From: Gammaproteobacteria bacterium
Lineage (GTDB): Bacteria > Pseudomonadota > Gammaproteobacteria > PS1 > Pseudothioglobaceae
NCBI GenBank assembly: GCA_028599035.1
Contig: JAQRMT010000044.1
Location: 1-11,042, forward strand
Direction: 5' to 3'
DNA: 11,042 nt
A program made the position numbers and the translations under genes. This document shows, piece by piece, positions 1 to 7,291 of the stretch (its first letter is position 1; each line of letters starts with the position of its first letter). Below the pieces are notes generated by a model that saw only the letters and a list, made by a program, of their open reading frames with translations, searched no databases and was not told the DNA's origin.

Positions 1-37
1 TCTAATTAACCACTGATGCGCTAGATAAATTCAGGTG

Positions 38-1174
38 TTAATTGACTTTCAGAAAATGTTCATAACGCTTATCGGTTAAGGTTTTTAGAAAATCCACCAA
101 GGCAGTTACTTTTTTATCTGATAGTTTTTTGCCTTTTTTAAGGTCATCAAAATTTATCGTTTCAGGCACTTCTGCTGTTGCCCAGGGCTGATTGGTTTCG
201 GGGTTAATGGTGCGGTTTTTGTCGATGTATTTGTCATAAAACGCAATCACAGTTGTCAGGTCTTTAAATACGCCGTTGTGCATATAGGGGGCAGTGATGG
301 CAATATTCCTAAGGCTTGGGGTTCTGAATTTTCCTTTTTGTTTTGCATCATTTACTTTGGGATTATTCAGCAAGCCTTTATCTATCGTCTTTACGCCATT
401 TTTAGTGCGCAATGCGGTGTTAATCGGCACACCAATATTGTGATATTCATAATTGCTGAATGTTTCACCTTGGGCATCATCGGATTTTTTTAGTTGATGG
501 CAAGTAGCACAATTAGTGTTATTATTTGAGAAAAACAAAGAGCGACCCAAGTCTTCTGAGTCTGTAAGCTCATATTTACCTGCTAAATAACGGTCGTATT
601 TTGAATCAAATGGGGCAAAGAATTTAGTTTTCTCAAATTCGGCAATGCTTTGTGCCATTGCCGCATACGCTTTATCGGCATCATTAAAAATAGCATCACC
701 ATAAATATCCTTAAATTGCGTGTTATAAATAGGATGATTTTTAAAACGATTAACCAGGGTTTGTTTGTTTGACATATTCATTTCAACAGGGTTAAGCGGT
801 GGGCCGCCTGCTTGCCCTTTTAGGTCTTGTTCACGCCCGTCGAGGAACTGCCCGCCTATCCATTGCTGGTTTTTTTTATCAAAATGAAAGTTAGGACTAA
901 GCATGGCATACGCCGCACTTGGGGTGTTTCTATCGCCTAAACTTTTACCATCGTCGCCAAGTGAAGCTGCGCTACCAACGCCATTATCACGATTATCGAT
1001 AAAGCCAAAATCAGGATTGTGGCAAGTACTACAAGACTGGGTGCGGTTATTGGATAGAATTGGATCGAAAAACAGTTGCTTACCAAGCGCTTGTTTTTGT
1101 GCGCTGAGATTGGATTCTGTGCCACAGGCGCTTAATATTAGGACAAAAAATAATAATAAAAATCTCGCACTCAT
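38..1174 (-). CDS. Di-heme cytochrome c peroxidase / MauG-family lipoprotein
   Basis: Predicted periplasmic di-heme cytochrome of the bacterial cytochrome c peroxidase/MauG superfamily. The family reduces peroxide or carries out haem-based oxidations. The 378-aa product starts with a lipoprotein signal; the lipobox LSAC puts the acylated Cys at residue 17. Two c-type haem motifs are visible: CSTCH at 48-52 and CATCH at 222-226. The segment APYMHNG near 295-301 (Met298) is where this family often carries a Met relevant to haem ligation. The start is supported by AGGAAG just upstream of the ATG. The gene lies beyond the imelysin/DHOR operon in the same direction but has its own promoter (1214-1241) and Fur box (1189-1207), so it is probably iron-repressed. 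Family membership is clear. Whether it is a peroxidase or works with the imelysin/DHOR proteins in iron uptake is inference. Confidence 0.9.
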   Translation of the reverse strand: MSARFLLLFFVLILSACGTESNLSAQKQALGKQLFFDPILSNNRTQSCSTCHNPDFGFIDNRDNGVGSAASLGDDGKSLGDRNTPSAAYAMLSPNFHFDKKNQQWIGGQFLDGREQDLKGQAGGPPLNPVEMNMSNKQTLVNRFKNHPIYNTQFKDIYGDAIFNDADKAYAAMAQSIAEFEKTKFFAPFDSKYDRYLAGKYELTDSEDLGRSLFFSNNNTNCATCHQLKKSDDAQGETFSNYEYHNIGVPINTALRTKNGVKTIDKGLLNNPKVNDAKQKGKFRTPSLRNIAITAPYMHNGVFKDLTTVIAFYDKYIDKNRTINPETNQPWATAEVPETINFDDLKKGKKLSDKKVTALVDFLKTLTDKRYEHFLKVN

Positions 1175-1188
1175 GTTACTTCCTATTC

Positions 1189-1207
1189 AATAATGACAAT
1201 CATTATC
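1189..1207. promoter_or_regulatory. Fur box of the peroxidase gene
   Basis: AATAATGACAATCATTATC matches the classical 19-bp Fur consensus GATAATGATAATCATTATC at 17 of 19 positions. It lies directly downstream of the -10 element and about 15 bp before the start codon of the di-heme peroxidase gene, a position that would block transcription when Fur is iron-loaded. Confidence 0.85.
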
Positions 1208-1213
1208 ATTATT

Positions 1214-1241
1214 ATTATATATAGTATTGTTTAATTGTCAA
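1214..1241 (-). promoter_or_regulatory. Sigma-70-like promoter of the peroxidase gene
   Basis: On the minus strand TTGACA (1236-1241) is followed after 16 nt by TATAAT (1214-1219), a perfect match to both hexamers. The -35 hexamer overlaps the stop codon of the upstream hydroxylase gene, so the peroxidase gene has its own promoter although it follows the operon closely. No terminator is visible between the two genes. Confidence 0.75.
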
Positions 1242-2143
1242 CTGTTTGATTTAAATAATAGATAAAAAGGGGAAAGAATAAGTTGATGAAAACGACTAAA
1301 TTTTTTCATCTCATCCTGTTTAATGCCGAATTTTAATCTATTGACGCTTTTAGACAGCATTAAAGAGTTAAAAGCCCAATCCCAAATCGCTAAAAAACCA
1401 CCAAAATTAACATTGGTATGTTGCTTTGAATGATGAATTTGATGCTGTTTTGGAGAAATTAAAAATCGCTCAATGATAACGCCAAAACTAATACCGATAT
1501 GAGAATGCCGAAGGTTAGAACCCACCAGTGAAAAAACAAAAGCCAAGGCATTTACCCCCAAAATATCAACGACATCAATCATCGCACCAAAGCCATAAAT
1601 AAACACACCACTCACCAGCCCGATAATAAGCGAATAACGCAAACCAAACAACAAAGACTCAACAGGGTGCACTCGATAAAAGGTTAGTGGCGTTAGGACT
1701 TTAGCACTATGATGCACTTTGTGGAATGCCCACAACCAAGGCACGGTATGTAGAAAGCGGTGCAACCAGTAACGGCTAAAATCGCTTAAAATAAACAAAC
1801 TCAGAGTGAAAAATACCATCACTTGGGTGTAAGAAAACCCTTCTATTCGAGTAAAGCCGTATTGTGTTAATAAAAAATCATTCACCCATAATGCCACTTC
1901 TTCTGCGCCAATCAACACAGGGAAAATAACCAAAACTTTAAAAACAGAAATGAATATAAAATACCCATAATCCAATAAAGCGCTGGGATGCAGCCATAGT
2001 TTTTTTGAGAAATTAAGCCTGCGTTTTTTAGGATTGAGCCACAAAAAAATCGCCGCAATAACCACCGAACTAAATAAAAATACCCAATAGATGCGTCTAT
2101 GCGGGTCGATTAAATACTCAAGTGGATTAATCGCCATCGGCAT
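1238..2143 (-). CDS. Fatty acid hydroxylase / sterol desaturase family membrane protein
   Basis: Integral membrane di-iron enzyme of the fatty acid hydroxylase (sterol desaturase) superfamily, which uses O2 to hydroxylate or desaturate lipids. The His clusters that hold the two irons are present: HRFLH (about 128-132), HKVHH (141-145), LRHSH (about 211-215) and HQIHHSKQHTNVNFG (234-248), with the usual WDWAFN after it. Several hydrophobic helices precede the first His box. The start at 2143 (MPMAINPLEY) is a choice: in-frame ATGs exist at 2161 and 2137 and none has a strong Shine-Dalgarno. Each overlaps the end of the imelysin gene, suggesting translational coupling. The substrate cannot be read from sequence. 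Its place at the end of an iron-uptake operon is unusual, although the enzyme itself needs iron. Confidence 0.88.
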   Translation of the reverse strand: MPMAINPLEYLIDPHRRIYWVFLFSSVVIAAIFLWLNPKKRRLNFSKKLWLHPSALLDYGYFIFISVFKVLVIFPVLIGAEEVALWVNDFLLTQYGFTRIEGFSYTQVMVFFTLSLFILSDFSRYWLHRFLHTVPWLWAFHKVHHSAKVLTPLTFYRVHPVESLLFGLRYSLIIGLVSGVFIYGFGAMIDVVDILGVNALAFVFSLVGSNLRHSHIGISFGVIIERFLISPKQHQIHHSKQHTNVNFGGFLAIWDWAFNSLMLSKSVNRLKFGIKQDEMKKFSRFHQLILSPFYLLFKSNS

Positions 2144-3092
2144 CAAGTACTTTCGAAACAAAGCCCAATTTGCTCATAAGTGACAGGTAATAAGATTGCA
2201 TTAACTGGTTGGTTGATTGATACAGAAGCTTTCCTTTAGGATTAGGCAAGTCTTGCTCTTGCATTTTTTCAACTTGTGCAATGGCTTGATTGAGAAGGTC
2301 AATGGTTTTATTAATTTCCTTGATTGCACCAAATTTTCTAGCAACATCGCCAAAATCTTTATGACTAGAGGCATCAATCACCTGCTTATGTGCTTGCAAG
2401 ATAGACAAAATTGCCACTGTGCTATTTTGACTTATGGCATATTCAGCACGCCGGGCATCTGCATGGCCTTTGTATTTTTTGCTCAAACCAGCCACATCGC
2501 CAATACGCCATTCTTTTAAAGCGTAAGCACTATTCACCAAGGTATTTAACAAAATAGCACTGGCAAACTGCTCATCTTGCACGAATTTAGCCTGATGTGT
2601 TTGATAGGCGGACTTAATTTCTTGTAAATAATGTTCAATAGACTTTGCCATTATCAACGCCATTGCGTTCACTCTGGCATTAGACAAATCTTGCGTGAAT
2701 AATAAATACTCAAGTGCATTAATGGTCTTATGCGAGTGCTTATAAAGCGCATAAGACAAATCATCATTAGTGCCAATAATCAAATCTAATTGGGCTTTAA
2801 TGTCTTCATTATTACCATGAAAAATATCAATATATCGTGGTGTATCTAAGAAATCCTCATTTAAATCACCCAGCATATAAGTAGTCTCTACTTTTTTCCA
2901 ATTTCTGACTAATTGAGTGAATAATGCTTGGCTTTTTTTGCTTTTTCCTTGCTTAATACTGGTGCTTATTTGCTTAGCGCTAACAATCGAACGCTCAACA
3001 TTGTGGACAATGACTTGCTCAAAAAAGGCCTTATCTACTGCATCAACGCAGAAAGTGAATAGTAAGGTGGCTAATACGATTATTCTTTTCAT
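2127..3092 (-). CDS. Imelysin family (M75-like) periplasmic protein, short form
   Basis: Imelysin-family protein of 321 aa. Members are iron-regulated periplasmic or outer-membrane proteins; peptidase activity has been claimed for some, but most appear to work in iron uptake. The N-terminus (MKRIIVLATLLFTFCVDAVD) is a signal peptide. Family landmarks are INALEYLLF near 127-135, which corresponds to the region of the GxHxxE motif, and EWRIGDVAGLSKKYKGHADARRAEY around 200-224. The motif is degenerate here: the sequence reads KHSHKTINALEYLL rather than GYHAIEFLL. The gene starts 2 nt after the DHOR stop and overlaps the hydroxylase gene, so it belongs to the same operon. DHOR next to imelysin resembles the Pseudomonas icmP-region operon, recalled from general knowledge. 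Confidence 0.85.
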   Translation of the reverse strand: MKRIIVLATLLFTFCVDAVDKAFFEQVIVHNVERSIVSAKQISTSIKQGKSKKSQALFTQLVRNWKKVETTYMLGDLNEDFLDTPRYIDIFHGNNEDIKAQLDLIIGTNDDLSYALYKHSHKTINALEYLLFTQDLSNARVNAMALIMAKSIEHYLQEIKSAYQTHQAKFVQDEQFASAILLNTLVNSAYALKEWRIGDVAGLSKKYKGHADARRAEYAISQNSTVAILSILQAHKQVIDASSHKDFGDVARKFGAIKEINKTIDLLNQAIAQVEKMQEQDLPNPKGKLLYQSTNQLMQSYYLSLMSKLGFVSKVLDADGD

Positions 3093-3094
3093 AA

Positions 3095-4144
3095 TTACAT
3101 TCTTTCAATAAACCTTATAAATTTTACTCTGTCTTTTTTGCTTAAATTGACAAAACTTTTCTTAGCCGACTGCGCCTCGCCACCATGCCACAAAATCGCC
3201 TCTTCAATGGTATCAGCACGCCCGTCATGCCAAAAGTTAGGCGCTCTCTTGCCGCTCCAAAGTGGCGCAGTACGGAAACCACCTTCGCCTAGATTGTGTA
3301 CCAATAAATCACTATAAGGATAAATAGTGCGCTTTTCTAGGTCATAACTCGGTGTATGGCAATGACTACAGCCAACTTTAGCAAATAGTTTAATCGGCTT
3401 AATTGCGCTCACTTGGTCTAAATTTTTAACAAAATAAGCAATCGCCTCTAGGCGATGTTGTGGTAAATCTAACGAGTTGCTTTTAGGGGCGTTATTACAT
3501 TTTATTTGTTTATTGGTACAATTTTCCTGCGGATAAAGCGGGTTGCTCAAACCCATATCATTATGAGCGGCATTTGCCGCTTGCGTTAAGACAGACGGTT
3601 CACTGGCACTTAAATTAAAACGCTTTATGGGTTTATTGGGGACACTTGCGAGCAAACCCAAACCGTGCAAAGAAGGAGCAATGCGCACTGAAAGAGTACT
3701 ATCAACCTTGCCATAGCCTAGATTACTAAGCCTAACCACTGGCTTTTTTAACATCACTGTATCGCCATTTTCATAATGCGATATGTGCGTTTGATAATCA
3801 ATTGCCACCCTTGCCTCCACAGGCACATCGCCAGTAGATTTGGTGCTAATCTGCGCCCCGTAAATAGTATTAGGATTGTCTAATTTGACAACAAATTTAT
3901 TACTTCGACCTCCTTGCGGATGACAATTTACACAAGCATTTTGATTAAACAAAGGTCCTAACCCATCACGCGCCGTAGTGGATGCAGGAAAAGCCACCCA
4001 AGGTTTTTCAAAAAAACTTTTACCCAAAATAAACTTATCTTCATTAAGCGCTTTGATTGAAACGGCAAAAACCCTTGGCATCAAAATAATGCCAAGGGTT
4101 AATGCCAGTGATAAGACTCTACTAGAGTTGAGTTTCTTCGCCAT
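3095..4144 (-). CDS. Di-heme oxidoreductase (DHOR/DUF1111, 'thiol oxidoreductase-like')
   Basis: Periplasmic di-heme c-type protein of the DHOR/DUF1111 family, which regularly sits beside imelysin genes. The function is not well defined; a redox role in iron uptake is an inference from context. A signal peptide (cleavage likely after RVFA, residue 27) is followed by haem motif CVNCH at 71-75 after the family's GLGPLFN. The second haem motif is CSHCH at 259-263. The C-terminal signature HDGRADTIEEAILWHGGEA is at 306-324. At 349 aa it is shorter than family members I recall (about 450 or more). The segment that usually carries a DxDxDG Ca-like loop and a GRFGWKA stretch is reduced to KPIKRFNLSASEPSV (171-185). 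Its ATG lies inside the end of the upstream imelysin gene (23-nt overlap), so translation is probably coupled. Confidence 0.88.
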   Translation of the reverse strand: MAKKLNSSRVLSLALTLGIILMPRVFAVSIKALNEDKFILGKSFFEKPWVAFPASTTARDGLGPLFNQNACVNCHPQGGRSNKFVVKLDNPNTIYGAQISTKSTGDVPVEARVAIDYQTHISHYENGDTVMLKKPVVRLSNLGYGKVDSTLSVRIAPSLHGLGLLASVPNKPIKRFNLSASEPSVLTQAANAAHNDMGLSNPLYPQENCTNKQIKCNNAPKSNSLDLPQHRLEAIAYFVKNLDQVSAIKPIKLFAKVGCSHCHTPSYDLEKRTIYPYSDLLVHNLGEGGFRTAPLWSGKRAPNFWHDGRADTIEEAILWHGGEAQSAKKSFVNLSKKDRVKFIRFIERM

Positions 4145-5420
4145 CCGTCACATCGCCAACACTCAAATTAACGCCATTTGCTTTAGCGACATTAATCATT
4201 TGGTCGCCAATCGCCCTTAACTCATTCTTAAGCTTTTTGATTTGCTTGACTTGAGAATCGTTAGGGCGAATTTGGTAATCAAAATGACGAGAGGTTTGTG
4301 CCAAAGCATTCATTTGATTCACTTTAGCGTCCGCAGACTTAATTAATGCCATCAACTTAGACTTATCCTTTAGTGCATCAATCGGTGCTACGCCATAATC
4401 AACACCATTATAAGTGCCAAATAAAATGTTTTTAAAGCCCTGATAATTTTGCGTAATATCACGATGAGTATTGTCAGAAAAACAACTGTGCTCATCTTCT
4501 TCACTTGGCGTTAATACAGCAACAGCAATGCGTTCATTTGCTAATTCTGATTTAATAAATACGCCCAAACCTGCAAAGATTTGAGACAATGCTGTTTTCT
4601 CATCAATATTTTTATCACTGGTGTTGTCACCCAAAAGCGCCGCACGGTAATTACTATTATCGCCCTTACTCCAAGCCATCACCATTGACTCAAGATCTGA
4701 AACAATAAGTGCAGATGCTGCATTTAGATATTGTTTACGACGATCAGCATTCTTAGCTGTCGTGTAATCAGCCACAGTTCTTTGTCCAGCGCTCAATGCA
4801 CCATTGGTTACGCTATCTTTCATAAAGTTAGCGTAATCTTGGTCTTGACCCCAAAGTAAAAACTCAATCGCATGATAACCTGTTGCCACATTGGCATCGC
4901 CGCCATTTTCATTCAACGCCGCCAGCACGCCAGGGGTAATATTACTCACATTCACCGTTTCAGACTTCTCACCACTTGGAATGAATGCGCCTTTTGCATC
5001 AATGATATTGCCAGAAGTTCTCTTACCCTTGGCATCAGTTGTGTAGTCAATCATATTTTCATCCAACGGCCATGCATTGAGCTGCCCTTCTGGTGCACCA
5101 TAAACCGTATGCCAGCCTTCCTCTGCGTCAATCGGGCCATTTGATAATCTAAATGCCTCGGTTTGCCCATAAGATTCCCTAGCATTTAACCATGATGCTT
5201 TGGCATTTTCCATCATCATTGCCGTAGGGTTTTTAGCAAAGCTCTTAATTGCTACTTGCATATTTTTTGCATCGTTTAGCGCATCCGTATAATTAGCGAT
5301 GGCAATATCCGCATAAGCAGTTAAGACTTCGTTCTTGCCACCCCAAAATGCTTGCGCAGTTGATACTACCATTGCCATTGTAAGCACTGATGAAGTGATA
5401 ATTCTTTTTTGTGTCCTCAT
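4122..5420 (-). CDS. Imelysin family iron-regulated protein (IrpA/IcmP-like), long form
   Basis: Imelysin-family protein of 432 aa, the long form related to IrpA and IcmP. The start at 5420 (MRTQKRIITSS) is chosen over an in-frame ATG at 5444 because AGGAGAAACAAC precedes it at good spacing, and because the resulting N-terminus is a standard signal peptide cleaved after STAQA (about residue 24). The conserved imelysin motif is intact: GYHAIEFLLWGQ at 181-192, with His183 and Glu186 of GxHxxE. The gene follows the porin gene by 24 nt and overlaps the DHOR gene, so it is the second gene of the Fur-controlled operon. Known imelysins are periplasmic or surface iron-responsive proteins. Metal binding through the GxHxxE region is likely; protease activity is uncertain. 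Confidence 0.9.
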   Translation of the reverse strand: MRTQKRIITSSVLTMAMVVSTAQAFWGGKNEVLTAYADIAIANYTDALNDAKNMQVAIKSFAKNPTAMMMENAKASWLNARESYGQTEAFRLSNGPIDAEEGWHTVYGAPEGQLNAWPLDENMIDYTTDAKGKRTSGNIIDAKGAFIPSGEKSETVNVSNITPGVLAALNENGGDANVATGYHAIEFLLWGQDQDYANFMKDSVTNGALSAGQRTVADYTTAKNADRRKQYLNAASALIVSDLESMVMAWSKGDNSNYRAALLGDNTSDKNIDEKTALSQIFAGLGVFIKSELANERIAVAVLTPSEEDEHSCFSDNTHRDITQNYQGFKNILFGTYNGVDYGVAPIDALKDKSKLMALIKSADAKVNQMNALAQTSRHFDYQIRPNDSQVKQIKKLKNELRAIGDQMINVAKANGVNLSVGDVTDGEETQL

Positions 5421-5444
5421 GTTGTTTCTCCTAATATTAATCAA

Positions 5445-6356
5445 TTAAAATTCGTAAGTTAAATTAGCGGTCGTCACAGTATCTTCACCTGCCGCTTTTG
5501 GATTGAGGTTTTCTATTGTTAAACCCAAACCTTCAGTAAACTCATAACCAACAGCAAACAAAGTTGCATCAGCATTGGTAGCGTCGTCAGTACTGTCTTT
5601 TCTCAAGGCAACTGTAAAATCACTTATTGTATACTGCGCTTCTACTGAAGTTGTATGCGCCCTACCTGCACCTGGAGTCTTAACTGTAACCTTTTCGGCA
5701 ATCAAAGTAACATTATTTATTGAAAACTGTCCATGAATAGCCGTACCTTTGTCATTCACCATATCTGACTGTTGTTGAGCGTCTCCGCCAGCATCACGAA
5801 TGGTATCAACACCAACAGCAAAATTCTCGCCTTCATAGCCAACAGAGAAGCCACGATTCTTACTACTACCACTCCATGCCGAAAGTGTCACTCCACCAAT
5901 TTCCGTTGAAAGTATTAAACTTTTCGTGCCGGTATCACCCATGTCCTCTGTGGCATTAGAAATCATCATGGTCTCATATGCGCCAAATGGTGCACTTTGC
6001 TTACCTATAGAAAATTCGACACCGTTAATGCTGCCACCAATGGTAACTTCATCAATAGCGGGGTTTTGCAACTCATTATTTGCATCGTCAACTTCCGCTA
6101 AAAATACAATATTTGCATTAAACCCATCAGCAATACTGGTCGCAACCCCTATCTCCACCTCATCAACATAAATCTCTTTATCAGTTTGATTGCCTTTGGC
6201 GTAATTCACGCTAATCGCGCCACTAATTTCCACTTTGGTCGCATTATTTTCAAGCTCAGTAATACGGTCTTTTAGGGTGTCCATTTCAGTGCCTGCAAAC
6301 ACAGTTGTTGTGCTTACAATCAGCGCACCTAATGTTACAATTTTATTCTTTTTCAT
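5445..6356 (-). CDS. LbtU-like outer-membrane porin
   Basis: First gene of the operon: a 303-aa predicted outer-membrane beta-barrel. It has a signal peptide (MKKNKIVTLGALIVSTTTVFA), a short coiled-coil-like stretch (EMDTLKDRITELENN, about 24-38), then alternating amphipathic strands ending in the aromatic LTYEF typical of barrel proteins. The block IDEVTIGGSINGVEFSIGKQ (about 101-120), with PFGAYETMMIS just after it, resembles the 'VDEAYVTLG...GRQYVPFGxFETNMIS' region of the LbtU-family siderophore porins, as I remember it. The start has AAGGA upstream. A strong Fur palindrome lies about 125 bp ahead. Uptake of iron or a small iron chelate is therefore the likely job, but the cargo cannot be read from sequence, and a general OprO/P-like porin remains possible. 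Confidence 0.78.
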   Translation of the reverse strand: MKKNKIVTLGALIVSTTTVFAGTEMDTLKDRITELENNATKVEISGAISVNYAKGNQTDKEIYVDEVEIGVATSIADGFNANIVFLAEVDDANNELQNPAIDEVTIGGSINGVEFSIGKQSAPFGAYETMMISNATEDMGDTGTKSLILSTEIGGVTLSAWSGSSKNRGFSVGYEGENFAVGVDTIRDAGGDAQQQSDMVNDKGTAIHGQFSINNVTLIAEKVTVKTPGAGRAHTTSVEAQYTISDFTVALRKDSTDDATNADATLFAVGYEFTEGLGLTIENLNPKAAGEDTVTTANLTYEF

Positions 6357-6481
6357 ATTATTTCCTTATATATTATTTAAAAATGCCACAAAATGCGACC
6401 ACTTTACCTCTGATGTTTTCTACAACTTCCTAAAACTCATTATGTCATCTGATGAAAGATAAACAGATAATTTTTAGTTAC

Positions 6482-6506
6482 GCAAATGATACCAGTTATC
6501 ATTTGC
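6482..6506. promoter_or_regulatory. Fur palindrome and promoter of the porin-imelysin operon
   Basis: A 25-bp perfect-arm palindrome, GCAAATGATA-N5-TATCATTTGC, contains the Fur-type AATGATA/TATCATT core. On the minus strand a likely -10, TATCAT (6486-6491), lies inside it, with a weak -35 TTAATA (6509-6514) 17 nt upstream. Iron-loaded Fur bound here would cover the promoter. The arms are identical to those of the palindrome at 7438-7464. Confidence 0.82.
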
Positions 6507-6539
6507 ATTATTAATAAATATTATCATAATATTCTGATG

Positions 6540-6555
6540 TTGTGATATATCACAC
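6540..6555. promoter_or_regulatory. Second palindromic operator upstream of the porin Fur box
   Basis: TTGTGATATATCACAC contains the perfect 14-bp palindrome TGTGATATATCACA. It lies 33 nt upstream of the Fur palindrome in the direction of transcription. A near-identical element stands at 7498-7513 before the other Fur-type promoter. The half-site TGTGA resembles the CRP/FNR family, but the spacer is 4 bp instead of the 6 bp of a CRP site, so the binding protein is unknown. Its position suits an activator. Confidence 0.55.
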
Positions 6556-6603
6556 AACCCAACCTTACAAATTCCACCTAAAAGCTTTACTGCACTTGTT
6601 AAA

Positions 6604-6768
6604 TTAATAATTAAAATACAAATACAATAATTGCATTTCATCTAAATTCAACTCATTTTCTACCAATAAAGAATCGTCAAATCCCCGAAGGTATTTTGCA
6701 ACGCTGTTAATTGCATCAATTTCATACGAACGCATACCACTTTTTAGATTGATTTTATTTATTACCAT
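6604..6768 (-). CDS. Small hypothetical protein (54 aa), last ORF of small-protein operon
   Basis: Unrecognised 54-aa product beginning MVINKINLKSGMRSYEIDAI and ending LDEMQLLYLYFNY. It is acidic in its second half with an aromatic C-terminus (YLYFNY), and shows no signal peptide, Cys or metal motif. The start codon lies inside the end of the preceding small ORF (14-nt overlap), an arrangement typical of translational coupling; its own Shine-Dalgarno (TTAAGA) is weak. It ends about 100 bp before the Fur palindrome of the porin operon, with no convincing terminator between. Support for coding rests on the tight packing with the two ORFs upstream, not on homology. It could be an accessory or immunity-type protein for the Cys-rich peptide, which is speculation. 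Confidence 0.5.
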   Translation of the reverse strand: MVINKINLKSGMRSYEIDAINSVAKYLRGFDDSLLVENELNLDEMQLLYLYFNY

Positions 6769-6919
6769 TTCTTAACATCCCAATTTCGTTGACAACTTCA
6801 CTAAGCAAAACCTCTTTAATAATTCGACTAGGAACACTAAACTCTCTCATTGAGTCAAAATCAAGTGTATTGTTTCTGCGTAGATAGCGCACTTTATAGT
6901 TATGCCAAAAATCCAACAT
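6755..6919 (-). CDS. Small hypothetical protein (54 aa) of small-protein operon
   Basis: Unrecognised 54-aa product beginning MLDFWHNYKVRYLRRNNTLD and ending NEIGMLRNGNK. The N-terminal third is basic and aromatic. The middle (SVPSRIIKEVLLSEVVNEIG, about 28-47) could form an amphipathic helix. No signal peptide, Cys or known motif is visible. Its ATG follows the stop of the Cys-rich ORF by only 2 nt (TGACTATG), and its own end overlaps the next ORF by 14 nt. Three ORFs in one direction with such junctions are hard to explain by chance, so I call it a probable gene, coupled to its neighbours and probably under the Fur-type promoter at 7443-7471. Confidence 0.5.
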   Translation of the reverse strand: MLDFWHNYKVRYLRRNNTLDFDSMREFSVPSRIIKEVLLSEVVNEIGMLRNGNK

Positions 6920-6921
6920 AG

Positions 6922-7059
6922 TCAGTTTTGTTTATTATCGGGACAGTCGGGACAACAACATCCAGTACAAGTGCCTGATTTTTTGGTTTTAGTTGATGGT
7001 TTGGTGCGCACCTGATTAACATTGGGTGTGGCTTGTATGCCTATATTTTTATTTTTCAT
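6922..7059 (-). CDS. Small Cys-rich peptide (45 aa), possible metal-binding or RiPP-like precursor
   Basis: A 45-aa ORF with no long hydrophobic segment. Residues 1-29 are polar, basic and Cys-free (beginning MKNKNIGIQATPNV, with a run of Lys/Thr/Ser). The C-terminus carries five Cys within nine residues: CTGCCCPDC at 31-39, followed by PDNKQN. This leader-plus-Cys-core layout resembles precursors of Cys-modified peptides such as methanobactin or bufferin types, and also small metal-binding proteins. No DUF692/MNIO enzyme or other modifying enzyme lies in this window, so a RiPP assignment is unproven. A purine-rich AAGGCGGA precedes the ATG at good spacing. The gene is followed after 2 nt by another small ORF and lies downstream of a Fur-type promoter with a 27-codon ORF and about 230 bp between. 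I do not recognise the family. Confidence 0.55.
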   Translation of the reverse strand: MKNKNIGIQATPNVNQVRTKPSTKTKKSGTCTGCCCPDCPDNKQN

Positions 7060-7291
7060 TATTCCGCCTTTTTATTATGTTAATTGTAAAAGATATATAG
7101 ATTGCCAGCCTAAATTAGTTTTTTTTATGCGAGAGTTTTCCTTTAAACCGGCAATTTATATCCCTTTTTTCATGGAATCCAGCGTAGTGAGTGACAAGCC
7201 CTTTACTGGACAAAAAAATAACAACTGCATCGTCGATGAGTTTAAAAAAATAAGGAGGTTTTTTAAAATCTGCAATCGTTATTTATAATAC
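7060..7291 (-). other. 232-bp stretch between two small ORFs, no gene assigned
   Basis: No ATG-initiated gene with a credible ribosome binding site is visible. On the minus strand one frame is open for 55 codons from about 7277 to the stop near 7110 (reading ADFKKPPYFFKLIDDAVVIF and onward), but it lacks an ATG near its beginning. The stretch may be a long untranslated region, a small mobile repeat, or the remains of a longer gene. It contains several A/T runs and GGAATCCAGCGTAGTGAGTG on the plus strand, which looks unlike the surrounding DNA. Confidence 0.3.

Noticed and set aside
1..37. Terminator after the peroxidase gene
   Set aside because: No stem followed by a T-run is visible in the 37 bases available; it may lie outside the window.
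4872..5144. Plus-strand ORF antisense to the long imelysin gene, and similar antisense ORFs at 278, 903, 2217, 2917, 3978, 5926, 6235, 8210 and 10428
   Set aside because: All are mirror frames of well-supported genes without ribosome sites or domains.
7022..7288. Plus-strand 88-codon ORF (MGVACMPIFLFF...)
   Set aside because: It has no ribosome binding site, runs antisense to the Cys-rich ORF and the Fur-promoted transcript, and shows no recognisable domain.
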